Shown here in pieces: positions 36,322 through 45,030 of a DNA stretch of 64,000 bases (position 1 is the stretch's first letter; each line of letters opens with the position of its first letter). This DNA comes from Nocardiaceae bacterium. GTDB lineage: Bacteria; Actinomycetota; Actinomycetes; Mycobacteriales; Mycobacteriaceae. The stretch lies in NCBI GenBank assembly GCA_021372355.1, contig JAJFUQ010000005.1, forward strand, positions 62,001 through 126,000, given 5' to 3'. The notes under the pieces are model-generated. The model ran no database searches, was not told the DNA's origin, and saw only the letters and a list, made by a program, of their open reading frames with translations. The translations under genes and the position numbers were made by a program.

Positions 36322-36804
36322 ATGGCCGAGTTCGCCGACGTCTATCGCACACATGTGACACCGGTGTGGCGATACGTGCGCGCTCACGTGCCATCCGACC
36401 CAGATGCCGAGGATGTGACGAGCGAAGTGTTCACGCAGGCCATGCGGTCGTGGGCTCAGTACGACTCCACGCGCGGCCCGGTCGCGGCCTGGCTGACGGG
36501 AATCGCACGCAACTGTTTGGCCGCCTGGTGGCGTAAGCGAGGTCACGAATTTCCCTTCGACGGGGAGGCCGTCGACTCCCCCGCACCGGATGATCCGGAG
36601 GGCATCGTCCTCGCTCGCGCCGGGGCCGAGGACCTCCGCCGGCTCCTGCGGCACTTGACCGCGAAAGAACGCGAAGCCGTCGCGCTGCGCTTCGGGTCGG
36701 AGATGACCTCGGAGCAGATCGGCGCGACCATGGGAATCTCGGCGACCGCCGCGCGAATGCTCGTCTATCGCGCCGTCGGCAAGCTGCGGGAGGTGATGAA
36801 GTGA
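36322..36804 (+). CDS. ECF-type RNA polymerase sigma factor
   Basis: The product has 160 residues. Region 2 is VYRTHVTPVWRYVRAHVPSD, then AEDVTSEVFTQAMRSW and TGIARNCLAAWWRKR. Region 4 is LTAKEREAVALRFGSEMTSE followed by QIGATMGISATAARMLVYRA, a helix-turn-helix for the -35 element. ATG 36322 follows AAGAGGG. Its stop overlaps the next gene's GTG by 4 bp, the usual arrangement for a sigma factor and its membrane anti-sigma partner. Confidence 0.92.
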   Translation: MAEFADVYRTHVTPVWRYVRAHVPSDPDAEDVTSEVFTQAMRSWAQYDSTRGPVAAWLTGIARNCLAAWWRKRGHEFPFDGEAVDSPAPDDPEGIVLARAGAEDLRRLLRHLTAKEREAVALRFGSEMTSEQIGATMGISATAARMLVYRAVGKLREVMK

Positions 36805-37331
36805 CACCCGAAGAACTGGAGAACGAGATTTCCCAGGCCCTGGCCGGTAAATCCGCAGATCCCGCGTTGACCTGGCTCGCGTCCGAATTCCGTACGGAAC
36901 CGCCCGCTCGCCTGCGTCGAAGGATCGGCCGGATGGTGTGGCTGCGGCGGTGGTCAGCGGCGCAAGTGGCCGCCGCAGTGCTCGGCGTCGTGCTGTTCTG
37001 GCATGGCCTCAGCTCGATCGCTCTGGGCCCGTGGATCGCCACGAACATCGGTGAGCCCTACGCCCCGCACGCCACCCTCGAAGGCGGACTCGCCGCTATG
37101 GCCGTCGGCACGGTCGCGATCGCGTGTCTCCTTCGCCGCGAGTGGTTGCCGGTGACGTTGCTGGCCGCCGTGCCTCTCGGTCTTGCCTACGGCGCCCACG
37201 GTGTCACGGAAGTCGGTGTCTTCGCGTGGGGCGCGGTCTTCCATCTCACCGAGGGAATCGCCGCGATCGCAGTTCTCTACTTCTGGTGGCGCACGTCACG
37301 TTACAGACGGCGGGGTACGCGCAAAGACTAG
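36801..37331 (+). CDS. membrane protein, probable anti-sigma factor
   Basis: The product has 176 residues. An acidic then basic cytoplasmic start of about 45 residues (ELENEISQALAGKSADPALT) precedes about four hydrophobic helices. No HxxxCxxC zinc motif is visible, so it is not a classic ZAS anti-sigma factor. The 4-bp overlap with the ECF sigma gene and the short cytoplasmic N-terminus are the reasons for the call. Confidence 0.6.
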   Translation: MTPEELENEISQALAGKSADPALTWLASEFRTEPPARLRRRIGRMVWLRRWSAAQVAAAVLGVVLFWHGLSSIALGPWIATNIGEPYAPHATLEGGLAAMAVGTVAIACLLRREWLPVTLLAAVPLGLAYGAHGVTEVGVFAWGAVFHLTEGIAAIAVLYFWWRTSRYRRRGTRKD

Positions 37332-37333
37332 GT

Positions 37334-37765
37334 GTGAACACCTTACGAACGGCGATCCCGACCTGGGCTCGGGTGGCTTTGGGAATCACTGCGATTCCAC
37401 ACCTCGTGACCGGATTCTGGGCAGTGCTGGCACCCGCCAATTGGTACGCGAACTATCCCGGTTTCGGCGAGCCTCTGGTCGCCGCCGAACCGCCCTTCAA
37501 TGCTCATCTCGCAAGCGACGCCGGAGTCGGTTTCCTCGCGGTCGGTGTGCTGCTGCTCCTGGCCGCGATCGTCGGGGACCGCGTCCTCACGCTTGCCACC
37601 GCGGCTGTGCTGTTCGTTTTCTCGGCTCCGCACCTGGTCTTCCACCTGCTGAATCGTGGCGACTTGAGCACTACGGGATTCCTCACCGGCATCGTGGGTC
37701 TCGTCGTGTCCATCATCCTGCCGGTCGTTCTCGTCCTCACCATCAAAGTCACCGAAGGAGACTGA
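37334..37765 (+). CDS. four-TM membrane protein in the ECF operon
   Basis: The product has 143 residues from GTG 37334. Four hydrophobic segments are seen, starting WARVALGITAIPHLVTGFWA and ending VGLVVSIILPVVLVLTIKV, with PANWYANYPGFG in the first outer loop. The layout resembles small DoxX-like or DUF4345-type membrane proteins, without a firm match. It lies 2 bp after the membrane anti-sigma candidate and 4 bp before the AhpD-like gene. Confidence 0.6.
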   Translation: MNTLRTAIPTWARVALGITAIPHLVTGFWAVLAPANWYANYPGFGEPLVAAEPPFNAHLASDAGVGFLAVGVLLLLAAIVGDRVLTLATAAVLFVFSAPHLVFHLLNRGDLSTTGFLTGIVGLVVSIILPVVLVLTIKVTEGD

Positions 37766-37769
37766 CCCC

Positions 37770-38315
37770 ATGCGCGCTCTCAAGAAGATGTGGAAGTACA
37801 CGAAGGTCATGGCGAAGGCCAAGCGGAATCGCTCGGACATCTTCAAGTGGCTCATCCGCCGGCCGCTGATCGGGTTTGCCTACTTCATCTACGAGGTCGG
37901 TCTGATGTTCAGCAACCGGATGGACCCCAAGCTGAAGCAACTCGCGGAGATGAAGGCCGCGGCGATGGTGAACTGCGAGTTCTGCATCGACATCGCGTCG
38001 GCCCTCGGCCACGTCTCGGGCATGACCGAGCAGCAGATCCTCGACCTCCCCCGCTACCGCGACAGCGACGCGTACACCGATGTCGAGAAGCTCGTCATCT
38101 CGTTCGCCGAAGCGATCACGCGAACTCCGGCCATCAACATCGAGGACATCCGCGAGGAACTTCTCACCCACTTCACCAAGGGTCAGGTCGCCGAACTCGC
38201 TGCCGCAATCGTGTGGGAGAACCAGCGTGCTCGCCTCAACCAGGCACTCGGTGTTCGCCCGACCGGGATGGCCGAGGGAATGGTGTGCATGATCCCGGAG
38301 CGTCCGGCGCAGTAA
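37770..38315 (+). CDS. carboxymuconolactone decarboxylase/AhpD-family protein
   Basis: The product has 181 residues. The AhpD-type motif is MVNCEFCIDIASALG, a CxxC with a downstream acidic residue rather than the usual histidine; QQILDLPRYRDSDAYTDVEK and ISFAEAITRTP continue the family core. Such proteins reduce peroxiredoxins or act as peroxidases. ECF sigma factors are often coupled to this family, so the operon 36322-38315 may answer oxidative stress. A hairpin follows 10 bp after the stop. Confidence 0.88.
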   Translation: MRALKKMWKYTKVMAKAKRNRSDIFKWLIRRPLIGFAYFIYEVGLMFSNRMDPKLKQLAEMKAAAMVNCEFCIDIASALGHVSGMTEQQILDLPRYRDSDAYTDVEKLVISFAEAITRTPAINIEDIREELLTHFTKGQVAELAAAIVWENQRARLNQALGVRPTGMAEGMVCMIPERPAQ

Positions 38316-38324
38316 TAACGCACT

Positions 38325-38371
38325 GATCGTGACGATTGGCCTGCAAAACCCGCAGGCTAATCGTCACGATC
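38325..38371. terminator. bidirectional hairpin between convergent genes
   Basis: Arms at 38325-38344 and 38352-38371 pair over 20 bp with one mismatch (outer GATCGTGACGATT, inner GCCTGC), around AAAACCC. It lies between the stops of the AhpD-like gene and the metallo-hydrolase gene. Confidence 0.8.
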
Positions 38372-38375
38372 GCGC

Positions 38376-39152
38376 TCAGGCCGTCTCCCGCGCATGCTCG
38401 TAAAGGTCCGGATCGTGGGCACACACGACCAACAGCCGGGGCTCACGGCGTTGATGCAGTTCCGCCAGCCGTTCCTGACTCGCGCGGAGAGCCGTGAGGT
38501 CATGCGCGACCACTCGTTCCTGGAGGGCGAGCACCGGCGAAACCTTGCCCCGTCCCTCGACGACGCTCCAGTGGTAGAAGGCATCGCCTGCATGCAGAAC
38601 CCATCGATGACCCGCGTCGACCGCGATCGCGGCGTGACCGCGGGAGTGGCCGGGCAGCGAAACCATGACGATGCCGTCGAGCAGTTCCTTCGCGGCCGCG
38701 AATCCCTGCCACGCCTCACCAGCAGGCTCGTGCTCGACGAGTTTGGCGTTCAAGGCCCAGCGCGTGTGCTGGTAGCGAGCCCGTTCCATCAACTGCTTCG
38801 GCTTGCGAACCGCCTGCGCCTCGGTCTTCGTCACGTGCAGCGTCGCATCCGGGAAGTCCGACGCCCCGCCGACGTGATCGCCGTCGAGGTGTGTGAGGAC
38901 GATATGGCGCACATCATTCGGGCTGTGCCCAAGCCGTTTCAGGTGAGCCACCGCCGTTTCCTCGCGATCCAGCGTGGGTCGAGAAACGAAACGGATCGGA
39001 CCGACGCGACTCCCTGGATAGGCGATGTCATCCAGCCCGAATCCGGAATCGATGAGGACGAGACCGTTCGCTGTTTCCACGAGCAGGACGTGGCAGACGA
39101 GGTGCGCACCCGGATAGTGCATGGTTCCGCAGTTGAGGTGGTGAACCTTCAT
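38376..39152 (-). CDS. MBL-fold hydrolase, AHL-lactonase-like
   Basis: The product has 258 residues. The metal motif is LTHLDGDHVGG, in which the second histidine of HxHxDH is Asp, a variant seen in some members. LPGHSRGHAAI and VLHAGDAFYH supply further ligands. The start HHLNCGTMHYPG and VETANGLVLIDSGFG resemble N-acyl-homoserine lactonase-type proteins. The substrate could be another lactone or ester. Confidence 0.8.
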   Translation of the reverse strand: MKVHHLNCGTMHYPGAHLVCHVLLVETANGLVLIDSGFGLDDIAYPGSRVGPIRFVSRPTLDREETAVAHLKRLGHSPNDVRHIVLTHLDGDHVGGASDFPDATLHVTKTEAQAVRKPKQLMERARYQHTRWALNAKLVEHEPAGEAWQGFAAAKELLDGIVMVSLPGHSRGHAAIAVDAGHRWVLHAGDAFYHWSVVEGRGKVSPVLALQERVVAHDLTALRASQERLAELHQRREPRLLVVCAHDPDLYEHARETA

Positions 39153-39177
39153 AGCCCATTCTGCGTCGCGAGGTCAT

Positions 39178-39606
39178 TCAGTCGAGGCAGAACTCATTCC
39201 CCTCCGGATCGGCCATGACGATGTGGCCACCCTGGAGCGGCGGCGCCGGCTCGAATCGCGACAACCGCGTCGCCCCCAACGAAACCAGCCTCATGCATTC
39301 TTTTTCCAAGGCCGCCATTCGCTCGTCGCCCGACAAACCCGGCGCAGCGCGAACGTCGAGGTGAACGCGGTTCTTCGCGGTCTTCCCCTCGGTCACTTTC
39401 TGAAAGAAGATCCTCGGCCCGTCCCCCACGATCGCCGACGCGTCATTGCGCCGCTCAGGTGGCACACCGAACGCGTCCAGAGCCGCATCCCAGCTGTCGA
39501 AACCCGATGGCGGATCCTGGATGCGATACCCGAGCACCTCGGCCCAGAACTGTGCCAGACCGGCTGGATCGGCGGCATCGAACGTCACTTGAATCTCGCG
39601 AGACAT
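39178..39606 (-). CDS. VOC/glyoxalase-like protein
   Basis: The product has 142 residues with two beta-alpha-beta units: VTFDAADPAGLAQFWAEVLG and, in the second half, VHLDVRAAPG with HIVMADPEGNEFCLD at the end. Metal-binding His and Glu are in the usual places (VHLD, GNEFC). The reaction is unknown; this Glyoxalase_6 type is common in actinobacteria. Confidence 0.8.
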   Translation of the reverse strand: MSREIQVTFDAADPAGLAQFWAEVLGYRIQDPPSGFDSWDAALDAFGVPPERRNDASAIVGDGPRIFFQKVTEGKTAKNRVHLDVRAAPGLSGDERMAALEKECMRLVSLGATRLSRFEPAPPLQGGHIVMADPEGNEFCLD

Positions 39607-39682
39607 GCGTTCAGCCTGCCATCCAGAACCGCTCCATAGTCGTCGACTTGGGTGCAGTCTGGAGGTACGGAGGTTCTCCAGA

Positions 39683-40387
39683 ATGAGCTGGACCCACGAG
39701 TCGGAAACGCCCGCACGCTCGCGACAGATCGTGCTGGTGTCTCTGCTGTGTGCCGCGGCGGTCTTCTATTCGACGTGGATTCTCGAATTCGTGCTGTTCG
39801 ATGTCGAGTCTCCGGTCGGGTACGTCAGCGAACTCTCGGCCCGCGGCCAACCGTTCTCTTGGTTGTTCCGCACAGGCGACTTCCTCGGTGGCGTTGCTGC
39901 GGGCCTGGCCGCGTTACTCGTATTGCGGCGACGCCCGATGCCGGTGCTCAATGTGATCGCGTGGGTGGGTATGGCCGCCTTCGGTTGGTTCACCGTTCTC
40001 GACTCGCTTCTGCCGATGTCGTGTGCTCCGCACTCGGACCCGCAATGTGCTGCCCGACTTGCCGCACATGAACCCCTGACCGACCAGATCCATCTGCTGA
40101 CCAGCACTGTCTCTACCGGCGGTGCGATCGTGTCGATGCTGGCCTTCACGGCCATCACCCTCAAACGCCCGGCGCGATGGCTGTTCTCCCGAACCTGCGC
40201 CTTCGCGGCGACCGGGCTCATGGTGGTGTCGACGGTGTGGACGTTGGCGGCCGTCGCTCTCGACAGTCTCGGCAAGCCGGCCGATCTTGGAACCGCACAA
40301 CGCGTGCAACTCCTTACGATTACGACGTGGCTTGTCTACGCCGCCGCGACGATGGTCCTGGCGAGGCGGAACCTGAGGGTTCGATGA
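39683..40387 (+). CDS. DUF998-type membrane protein
   Basis: The product has 234 residues with about six hydrophobic helices. SPVGYVSELSARGQPFSWLF after the first helix is the DUF998 landmark (YVSELSA), and DSLLPMSCAPHSDPQCAARL is a cysteine-bearing outer loop, followed by HLLTSTVSTGGAIVSM. Function unknown. ATG 39683 is chosen as the first in-frame ATG matching the family. Its stop overlaps the next start (ATGA), so it forms a pair with the hydrolase. Confidence 0.75.
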   Translation: MSWTHESETPARSRQIVLVSLLCAAAVFYSTWILEFVLFDVESPVGYVSELSARGQPFSWLFRTGDFLGGVAAGLAALLVLRRRPMPVLNVIAWVGMAAFGWFTVLDSLLPMSCAPHSDPQCAARLAAHEPLTDQIHLLTSTVSTGGAIVSMLAFTAITLKRPARWLFSRTCAFAATGLMVVSTVWTLAAVALDSLGKPADLGTAQRVQLLTITTWLVYAAATMVLARRNLRVR

Positions 40388-41088
40388 TCGACGTGCCCGG
40401 CGGACGACTGCACGTCGTCATCGACGGGACGGGACCCCCGGTCATTTTGTGCAGCGGGCTGGGCGGCCGCTCGTTCGACTGGGACGACGTCGCCAGCCGT
40501 TTGGCGGACCGTAGGGTCATCAGATTCGACCGTCCGGGAGTCGGTGGCAGCCCAGACGACGGCGAGTTCCCCACCGTCGCCGGCGAGGCACGACGCATCG
40601 CATCTGTGCTCACCGCACTGAGGATCGACAAGGCCGATGTGGTCGGTCATTCGATGGGCGGCTTCTATGCCGAAGGCTTCGCGCGGCTTTACCCCGATCG
40701 TTGCGGGCACCTAGTGCTCCTCGATTCGAGCGTCCCCGACCAGCGGCCGGTCCTTCCCCGGCGCTGGCGGCTCGCCGTTGCCCGCGCCGTCGCGTCGGTG
40801 GCTCGAACCAAGACCGGCACATTCCTCGCGGCGGTCGTCCGCGAGTACGTTGCCTACCCCGAGCTGTGCAACGAGATTCGGCAACTGCGCCGGGACGCCC
40901 CGTTACCGGTTGCTACGCACGTCGCGATGGCCGACACCGGACGTTTCAGCCTGCTCGGTCGACGCTGGCTCCGCCTACAACAAGACCTCTCGCGCGAACT
41001 GAACGCCGAATTCACCGTGATCAGTCCGTCCGGGCATCGAGTGATGATCGATCAACCCGACGCGGTCGCGGCTCTGTTCACCGCATGA
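40384..41088 (+). CDS. alpha/beta hydrolase
   Basis: The product has 234 residues. The oxyanion region LCSGLGGRSFDWDDVA, the nucleophile elbow VVGHSMGGFYAEG and a late SGHRVMIDQPD histidine form a complete hydrolase site; the acid is probably in the LLDSSVPDQ area. It has no signal peptide. The 4-bp overlap with the membrane-protein gene implies joint expression. Substrate unknown. Confidence 0.87.
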   Translation: MIDVPGGRLHVVIDGTGPPVILCSGLGGRSFDWDDVASRLADRRVIRFDRPGVGGSPDDGEFPTVAGEARRIASVLTALRIDKADVVGHSMGGFYAEGFARLYPDRCGHLVLLDSSVPDQRPVLPRRWRLAVARAVASVARTKTGTFLAAVVREYVAYPELCNEIRQLRRDAPLPVATHVAMADTGRFSLLGRRWLRLQQDLSRELNAEFTVISPSGHRVMIDQPDAVAALFTA

Positions 41089-41089
41089 G

Positions 41090-41127
41090 AAAGTTCCCCG
41101 CACCTCAACGAGGTACGGGGAACTTTT
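41090..41127. terminator. bidirectional terminator between the hydrolase and second dioxygenase
   Basis: AAAGTTCCCCG (41090-41100) pairs with CGGGGAACTTT (41116-41126); the inner ACCTC/GAGGT extends the stem, and a T run follows. It serves both the rightward hydrolase pair and the leftward dioxygenase operon, which ends at 41142. Confidence 0.85.
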
Positions 41128-41141
41128 CAGTCAGCTAGGAC

Positions 41142-42962
41142 TCAGAGGTCCCAGGGCATGTACGCCTTGACCGTGTCCGCGAGGCGGACAATCGGGTTCG
41201 GCTTGCCCGGTACCGGAGAACCGAGTTCGGCCCACGGCGCGAACATCCGGTCCGCGCTGCCGATGACCGGCTCGAGCTCCGGGTAGTGGCGCAGCAGCAC
41301 GTCCTTCATGCCGTTGTTGTTGACCCAGTCGAAACCGACCTTCGTGTAGACCTCCGGACGGAAGTCCTTGGTGAAGAAGCGGTCACTCTTGAGTCGACGC
41401 GACGCCATGACGATGAAGATGCGGAACGCCGTGTCCGAGAAGCCGAAGCCCTTCGGCGGCATTTCTGCCTGCATACCGATCTGCAGGTCGACGCTGTCGA
41501 TGTCGCCCTTGTACACATCCGCGATCTCACGTGCCCACTGCTTGTTCGGGGTGATTTCGTCGAACGTCTTCCGACGCGGCATCCGGAGCGCCTCGCGGAA
41601 GTCGTTGTAGCGCGGGACGCCACGCTCACGGTCGCGGACGATGTCGAGCGTTGCGAGGTCGGTGATCTGACCGTCGACGCGCTTGAGGTTGCGCAGCGCG
41701 TTCGGGTAGTTGTGCAGGCACACCGCGCCGGCACTGGCCTTACCGATCGAGTACCACTGGTCGCCCAGCGGCATGCTGTCCATGAACCCACGGGTGTGGG
41801 CGCCCTGAAGCTCGGTGAAGTACGCCGACGACGTCAGCTCTCCGCTCTCGAGCGAGTAGAACTCCCAGTCGTCCGGAACCAGCGGGTGCATGCGGTACAC
41901 CGACACGAACTCTTCGGTCAGGGAGAACGGCGCCGAGTGGTGGTCGGTCGAGGAACCGACGATTCCCGACAGTGCCTCGCTGTCGCCGACGCGGCCGAGC
42001 TTGTCCTTGAAGGTCTCGCCCAGCGCGCCGTACCAGTTGGCGTTCATACCGATCTGCAGCGCCGGGTGACGCAGGACCGTCGTGGTCCACTCCACGGTGT
42101 GGATCTTGGCGATGAGGGCCGAGACAACGAGGACACCGAGCTCGTACAGACGCTGGTCGTTGAGTTCGGGGTATGCCTTCTTCAGCTCGCCGACGACGTG
42201 GTTGTGCTCACGCGAGAACAGCGTGTGGAGAAGACCCGGGCCGAACCAGTAGTTGTCCTGGAATCCGGTGAGGTCGACACCCGGGGTGTCACTCTTGAAG
42301 AGGCGGCCGTCGTCGTCGACCTTGATCTTGCCGTCGACGAACGTACGCATCTTGTTGGTCCGGTCGATACCCGACCCGTAGATCTGCGAGCCGTACCACC
42401 AGTGGGTTTCCTGGTTCGCGAAAACCGGAGCCGGCTTGCCGTCTTCGATCTCACCGCCGTTCATCGGGATGGTCTCCCGGATGCGCATCGGGTTCTCGGG
42501 GAAGTCGTCGCCGTCCTTCAGCGGGATCTCGATGTTGCGACCCTCGATGCCGTCGCCGTGGAAGAACCAGTTGTGGTTCTCGAACTGCAGCCACGCCGCA
42601 CCGAGCGCGTTGAGGATGCCGGCCGGCTTGAAGGTGTCGCGAGCCATGAGCGTACGGCTGATGACGCGGGGGTCGGGATCGAGGAGACGCTTCTTGTTGA
42701 CGATGGTCTTCTCGATCGGGACGTTGCGGCCGAAGCCGGTGCCGCGGGCACCCATGTGCGGGCAGCCACCGAGGTCGTTGTACGTCCCTTCCGGGGTCCG
42801 TGCCGCCACGGCTTCGGCGGGGGCTTCCTTCGGAAGACCATTCGCGGGACGGATGTCCGGCGCCTCGTAGAGGTTCTTCTCGCGCAGGTCGTCACGGGCT
42901 CCGGACAGCGCCTTGAGCTGCAGGAGCAGGCTCGGGTTCTCGTACCACTGGCGGTCGCTCAT
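41142..42962 (-). CDS. haem-dependent fatty-acid alpha-dioxygenase, copy 2
   Basis: The product has 606 residues from ATG 42962, which has AAAGGAAAG upstream. It is closely similar to copy 1 through its length: FENHNWFFHG (distal His130), FVSVYRMHPLVPD (Tyr356, His359), RDRERGVPRYNDF and SDTAFRIFIVMASRRL. Differences include WWYGSQ in place of WWDGSQ, GGCPHMG for GCPWMG, and IDRTNKMRTF for SEKQKMIRTF at a surface loop. The Tyr and both haem histidines are kept, so it should be active. It lies 44 bp after the P450 and closes the operon before the terminator at 41090-41127. The open frame extending to 43172 is only the shadow of the P450 gene. Confidence 0.93.
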   Translation of the reverse strand: MSDRQWYENPSLLLQLKALSGARDDLREKNLYEAPDIRPANGLPKEAPAEAVAARTPEGTYNDLGGCPHMGARGTGFGRNVPIEKTIVNKKRLLDPDPRVISRTLMARDTFKPAGILNALGAAWLQFENHNWFFHGDGIEGRNIEIPLKDGDDFPENPMRIRETIPMNGGEIEDGKPAPVFANQETHWWYGSQIYGSGIDRTNKMRTFVDGKIKVDDDGRLFKSDTPGVDLTGFQDNYWFGPGLLHTLFSREHNHVVGELKKAYPELNDQRLYELGVLVVSALIAKIHTVEWTTTVLRHPALQIGMNANWYGALGETFKDKLGRVGDSEALSGIVGSSTDHHSAPFSLTEEFVSVYRMHPLVPDDWEFYSLESGELTSSAYFTELQGAHTRGFMDSMPLGDQWYSIGKASAGAVCLHNYPNALRNLKRVDGQITDLATLDIVRDRERGVPRYNDFREALRMPRRKTFDEITPNKQWAREIADVYKGDIDSVDLQIGMQAEMPPKGFGFSDTAFRIFIVMASRRLKSDRFFTKDFRPEVYTKVGFDWVNNNGMKDVLLRHYPELEPVIGSADRMFAPWAELGSPVPGKPNPIVRLADTVKAYMPWDL

Positions 42963-43006
42963 TGTTTTCTTTCCTTTGGGGGGTGGTTGTGCAGTGGGGC
43001 TGGGGT

Positions 43007-44329
43007 CTAGTTCGCCGGGGTCAGGGCGACGGTCGTAGTGAAATGGTTGAGGTTGTACGGCAGCGGCTTGCCAGGGTGGAGTCCGCTGCCCTGGTCTTCC
43101 AGGCCGTGGTTCTGCAGAAGCCGGGCGAGTACGGCCTGGCCGAGGAAGATCGAGAGTCCGGCGCCCGGGCAACCCTGCGGTCCGTGGCTGAAGAAGTTGA
43201 ATCCCCAGTCCTTCCCGGCGTCACCCTTGCTCCACTCGTCGGGGGCGAACCGGTCCGCGTAGTCGATCCGGTCACCGTTGCGGTGGTTGAAGATGTTGTG
43301 GATGACGATGTCGGTGCCGGCCGGAACCGTGGCGCCACCAGGGAACGTGACATCCTCAAGGGCCACGCGAGCCAGCATCGGAGTTGTCGGCCACAACCGC
43401 ATGGCTTCGTAGATGCAGCCGGCGAGGTAGTCGAGCTTGGCGACCGCTTGCGGGTCGTTGAGGTCGGCGGCGGCGATTTCTTCCTTCACGAGCGTCAGCT
43501 TGACCGGGTGGGTCGCCAGCAGCGCCAGGGTGCGGAGCAGGTTTGCGGGCAGAGTGTCGCCCATCGCGAACAGCCAGTGGATGACCTGGCCCTCGACTGG
43601 ACCGTAGATCTTTCCGGGCGCATCCGCGATCAGGGCGACGAGGCTGCCGGCCTCGGGCTCCTTGGTGTAGCGACCAATGCAGTGCAGGAGTTCGGGGTAC
43701 TGCTCGGAGACCTTTCCCGGCGTTCCGTTCGCCTCGGCCATCAGCGACGCGAGGATGCTGGTGAGCTGCTTGTCGCCCGTGGCGGCCTCGCCGAACACGA
43801 CGCGGCGGGTGAGGCGCTGGAACGAGCTGTTGAGCGCTTCCCACGTGATCGTGCCCTGGGCCGCGAGCTGGTCGGCCTCGTCGTACGCGACTTCGAGGAA
43901 CCGGGCAGCGAACGGGTGCAGCGGCTTGCCGGTCGCGAGGACGTGCTCGGCGAACGAACGGCGGCCCTCCCACTCGGGCTGACGGGACAGCGTCAGCGCG
44001 TCCGGCTGGAAGACGACCATGCCGGCCTGCTTCTTGCCCGGGTTCGACGCGAACTTCTCCGGCGAACCGTCGAGGACGAACTTGATGTCCTCGGGGTCGG
44101 TGACCAGGATGCTGTTCGCCGCGGCAACCCGCACGTAGAACGGTCCGGGGCCGTATTTGCGGACCAGACCGCGAATGGTGTCGAACCCGCGGCGGTCGAC
44201 GTCGAGCAGATTCGCGACCTTGACCGGTCCTTCCTTACGGCTGAACAGGCCGGTGATGGCGTTGGGGGCGGCTGCGGTCGCGGTGAACTGAATCCCCTCG
44301 ATAATCGACGCGCTAGGCGGGGTAACCAT
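43007..44329 (-). CDS. cytochrome P450 paired with alpha-dioxygenase, copy 2
   Basis: The product has 440 residues. It has FFSHGPQGCPGAG (Cys at about 387), EAMRLWP, helix I FAMGDTL and WEGRR, all at the positions of copy 1, and aligns to it without gaps by eye up to the last residues. Its wobble positions are C/G-rich, like the surrounding genes and unlike copy 1. Start at ATG/GTG 44329. It is expected to use the same redox partners and similar substrates as copy 1. No ferredoxin gene is near either copy. Confidence 0.9.
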   Translation of the reverse strand: MVTPPSASIIEGIQFTATAAAPNAITGLFSRKEGPVKVANLLDVDRRGFDTIRGLVRKYGPGPFYVRVAAANSILVTDPEDIKFVLDGSPEKFASNPGKKQAGMVVFQPDALTLSRQPEWEGRRSFAEHVLATGKPLHPFAARFLEVAYDEADQLAAQGTITWEALNSSFQRLTRRVVFGEAATGDKQLTSILASLMAEANGTPGKVSEQYPELLHCIGRYTKEPEAGSLVALIADAPGKIYGPVEGQVIHWLFAMGDTLPANLLRTLALLATHPVKLTLVKEEIAAADLNDPQAVAKLDYLAGCIYEAMRLWPTTPMLARVALEDVTFPGGATVPAGTDIVIHNIFNHRNGDRIDYADRFAPDEWSKGDAGKDWGFNFFSHGPQGCPGAGLSIFLGQAVLARLLQNHGLEDQGSGLHPGKPLPYNLNHFTTTVALTPAN

Positions 44330-44358
44330 CCGAATATTCCTTCCAGGGACTGTTGTTG

Positions 44359-45030
44359 TTACTTGGTACGCAGTGCGAAGAAGCCGATGCGGGTGTACGT
44401 GCTTTCCCGGCCCGGGAGCGCCGGCGTGCGGTAGAAGACCTTGCCCAGGTACGTGCCCGGGACGAGTTCGACGAGCTCATCGCGAATGCTGCGGATGAGC
44501 AGCGCGGGGTTGCTCGAAACCGACTCGTAGTTGATGACGAGGACCGGAACCTCCGGGTCTTCCTTGCCCGCCTCGGTGAACGTCTCGAAATCGAACGCGG
44601 CCTTGCCGTCGTCGCCCGACTTCATCGAGTAGAGCGGCCACAGGATCTTGCCGATGATGGTCGAGGAGTCGGTCATGCGATTCTCGCCGGTGCTGGTGGC
44701 GGCGTCGAAGCTCTTGCCGCGCCACGGCATCCAGTTCTGGGTGAGGGCGGTGGCGAAGGCATCTAGCGCCGGGTTCGTCGTGGTGGCGACGAGCATGCCG
44801 TCGGTCGGGCCGTTCAGGCCGGTCGGGGTGGTGCCGCGAGCAAACAGGTCGTTCAGAGCTGCAGCAGCACCATCTCGGTCGTGGGTCGCGCGAATCCGGA
44901 GTCGATCGATGAGCTCCCAGGCGTCCTGGGCGGCTTCGGCCGGCTCGGTCACGGCGCGCTCCCGAAGAATGGAAAGGATTTGATCTGCAGACGCACCGCC
45001 CGGAATGTCGGTAATGAACGGTTCTGACAT
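44359..45030 (-). CDS. partner protein of the alpha-dioxygenase/P450 operon, copy 2
   Basis: The product has 223 residues, 54 more than copy 1. The extra part is an N-terminal helical region (ADQILSILRERAVTEPAEAA). After it come LFARGTTPTGLNGPTDGMLV, PWRGKSFDA, a central IDSS-like STIIGKILWPLYSMKSGDDG, VPVLVINYESVSSNPAL, RDELVELVPGTYLGKVFYR and FFALR. These match copy 1 in order but are far less conserved than the P450 and dioxygenase. No family recognised; lipid-binding or substrate-channelling are guesses. ATG 45030 opens the operon, 197 bp from the divergent PucR-type gene. Confidence 0.75.
   Translation of the reverse strand: MSEPFITDIPGGASADQILSILRERAVTEPAEAAQDAWELIDRLRIRATHDRDGAAAALNDLFARGTTPTGLNGPTDGMLVATTTNPALDAFATALTQNWMPWRGKSFDAATSTGENRMTDSSTIIGKILWPLYSMKSGDDGKAAFDFETFTEAGKEDPEVPVLVINYESVSSNPALLIRSIRDELVELVPGTYLGKVFYRTPALPGRESTYTRIGFFALRTK

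Noticed and set aside
34818..36536. A 572-codon open frame antisense to the kinase gene, running into the ECF sigma gene
   Set aside because: The kinase motifs on the minus strand are unmistakable; the antisense product has no recognisable feature.
38880..38910. Loss of a metal ligand (HLDGDH in place of HxHxDH) taken as an inactivating change in the metallo-hydrolase
   Set aside because: The HxDxDH variant occurs in other members of the MBL superfamily and the remaining ligands are present, so inactivity cannot be claimed.
41286..43010. A 574-codon open frame on the plus strand, antisense to dioxygenase copy 2
   Set aside because: It is a codon-bias shadow: high GC at third positions of the real minus-strand gene leaves the opposite frame open. 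The translation is low-complexity V/R/E/D-rich and has no motif; copy 1 shows a similar 537-codon shadow.
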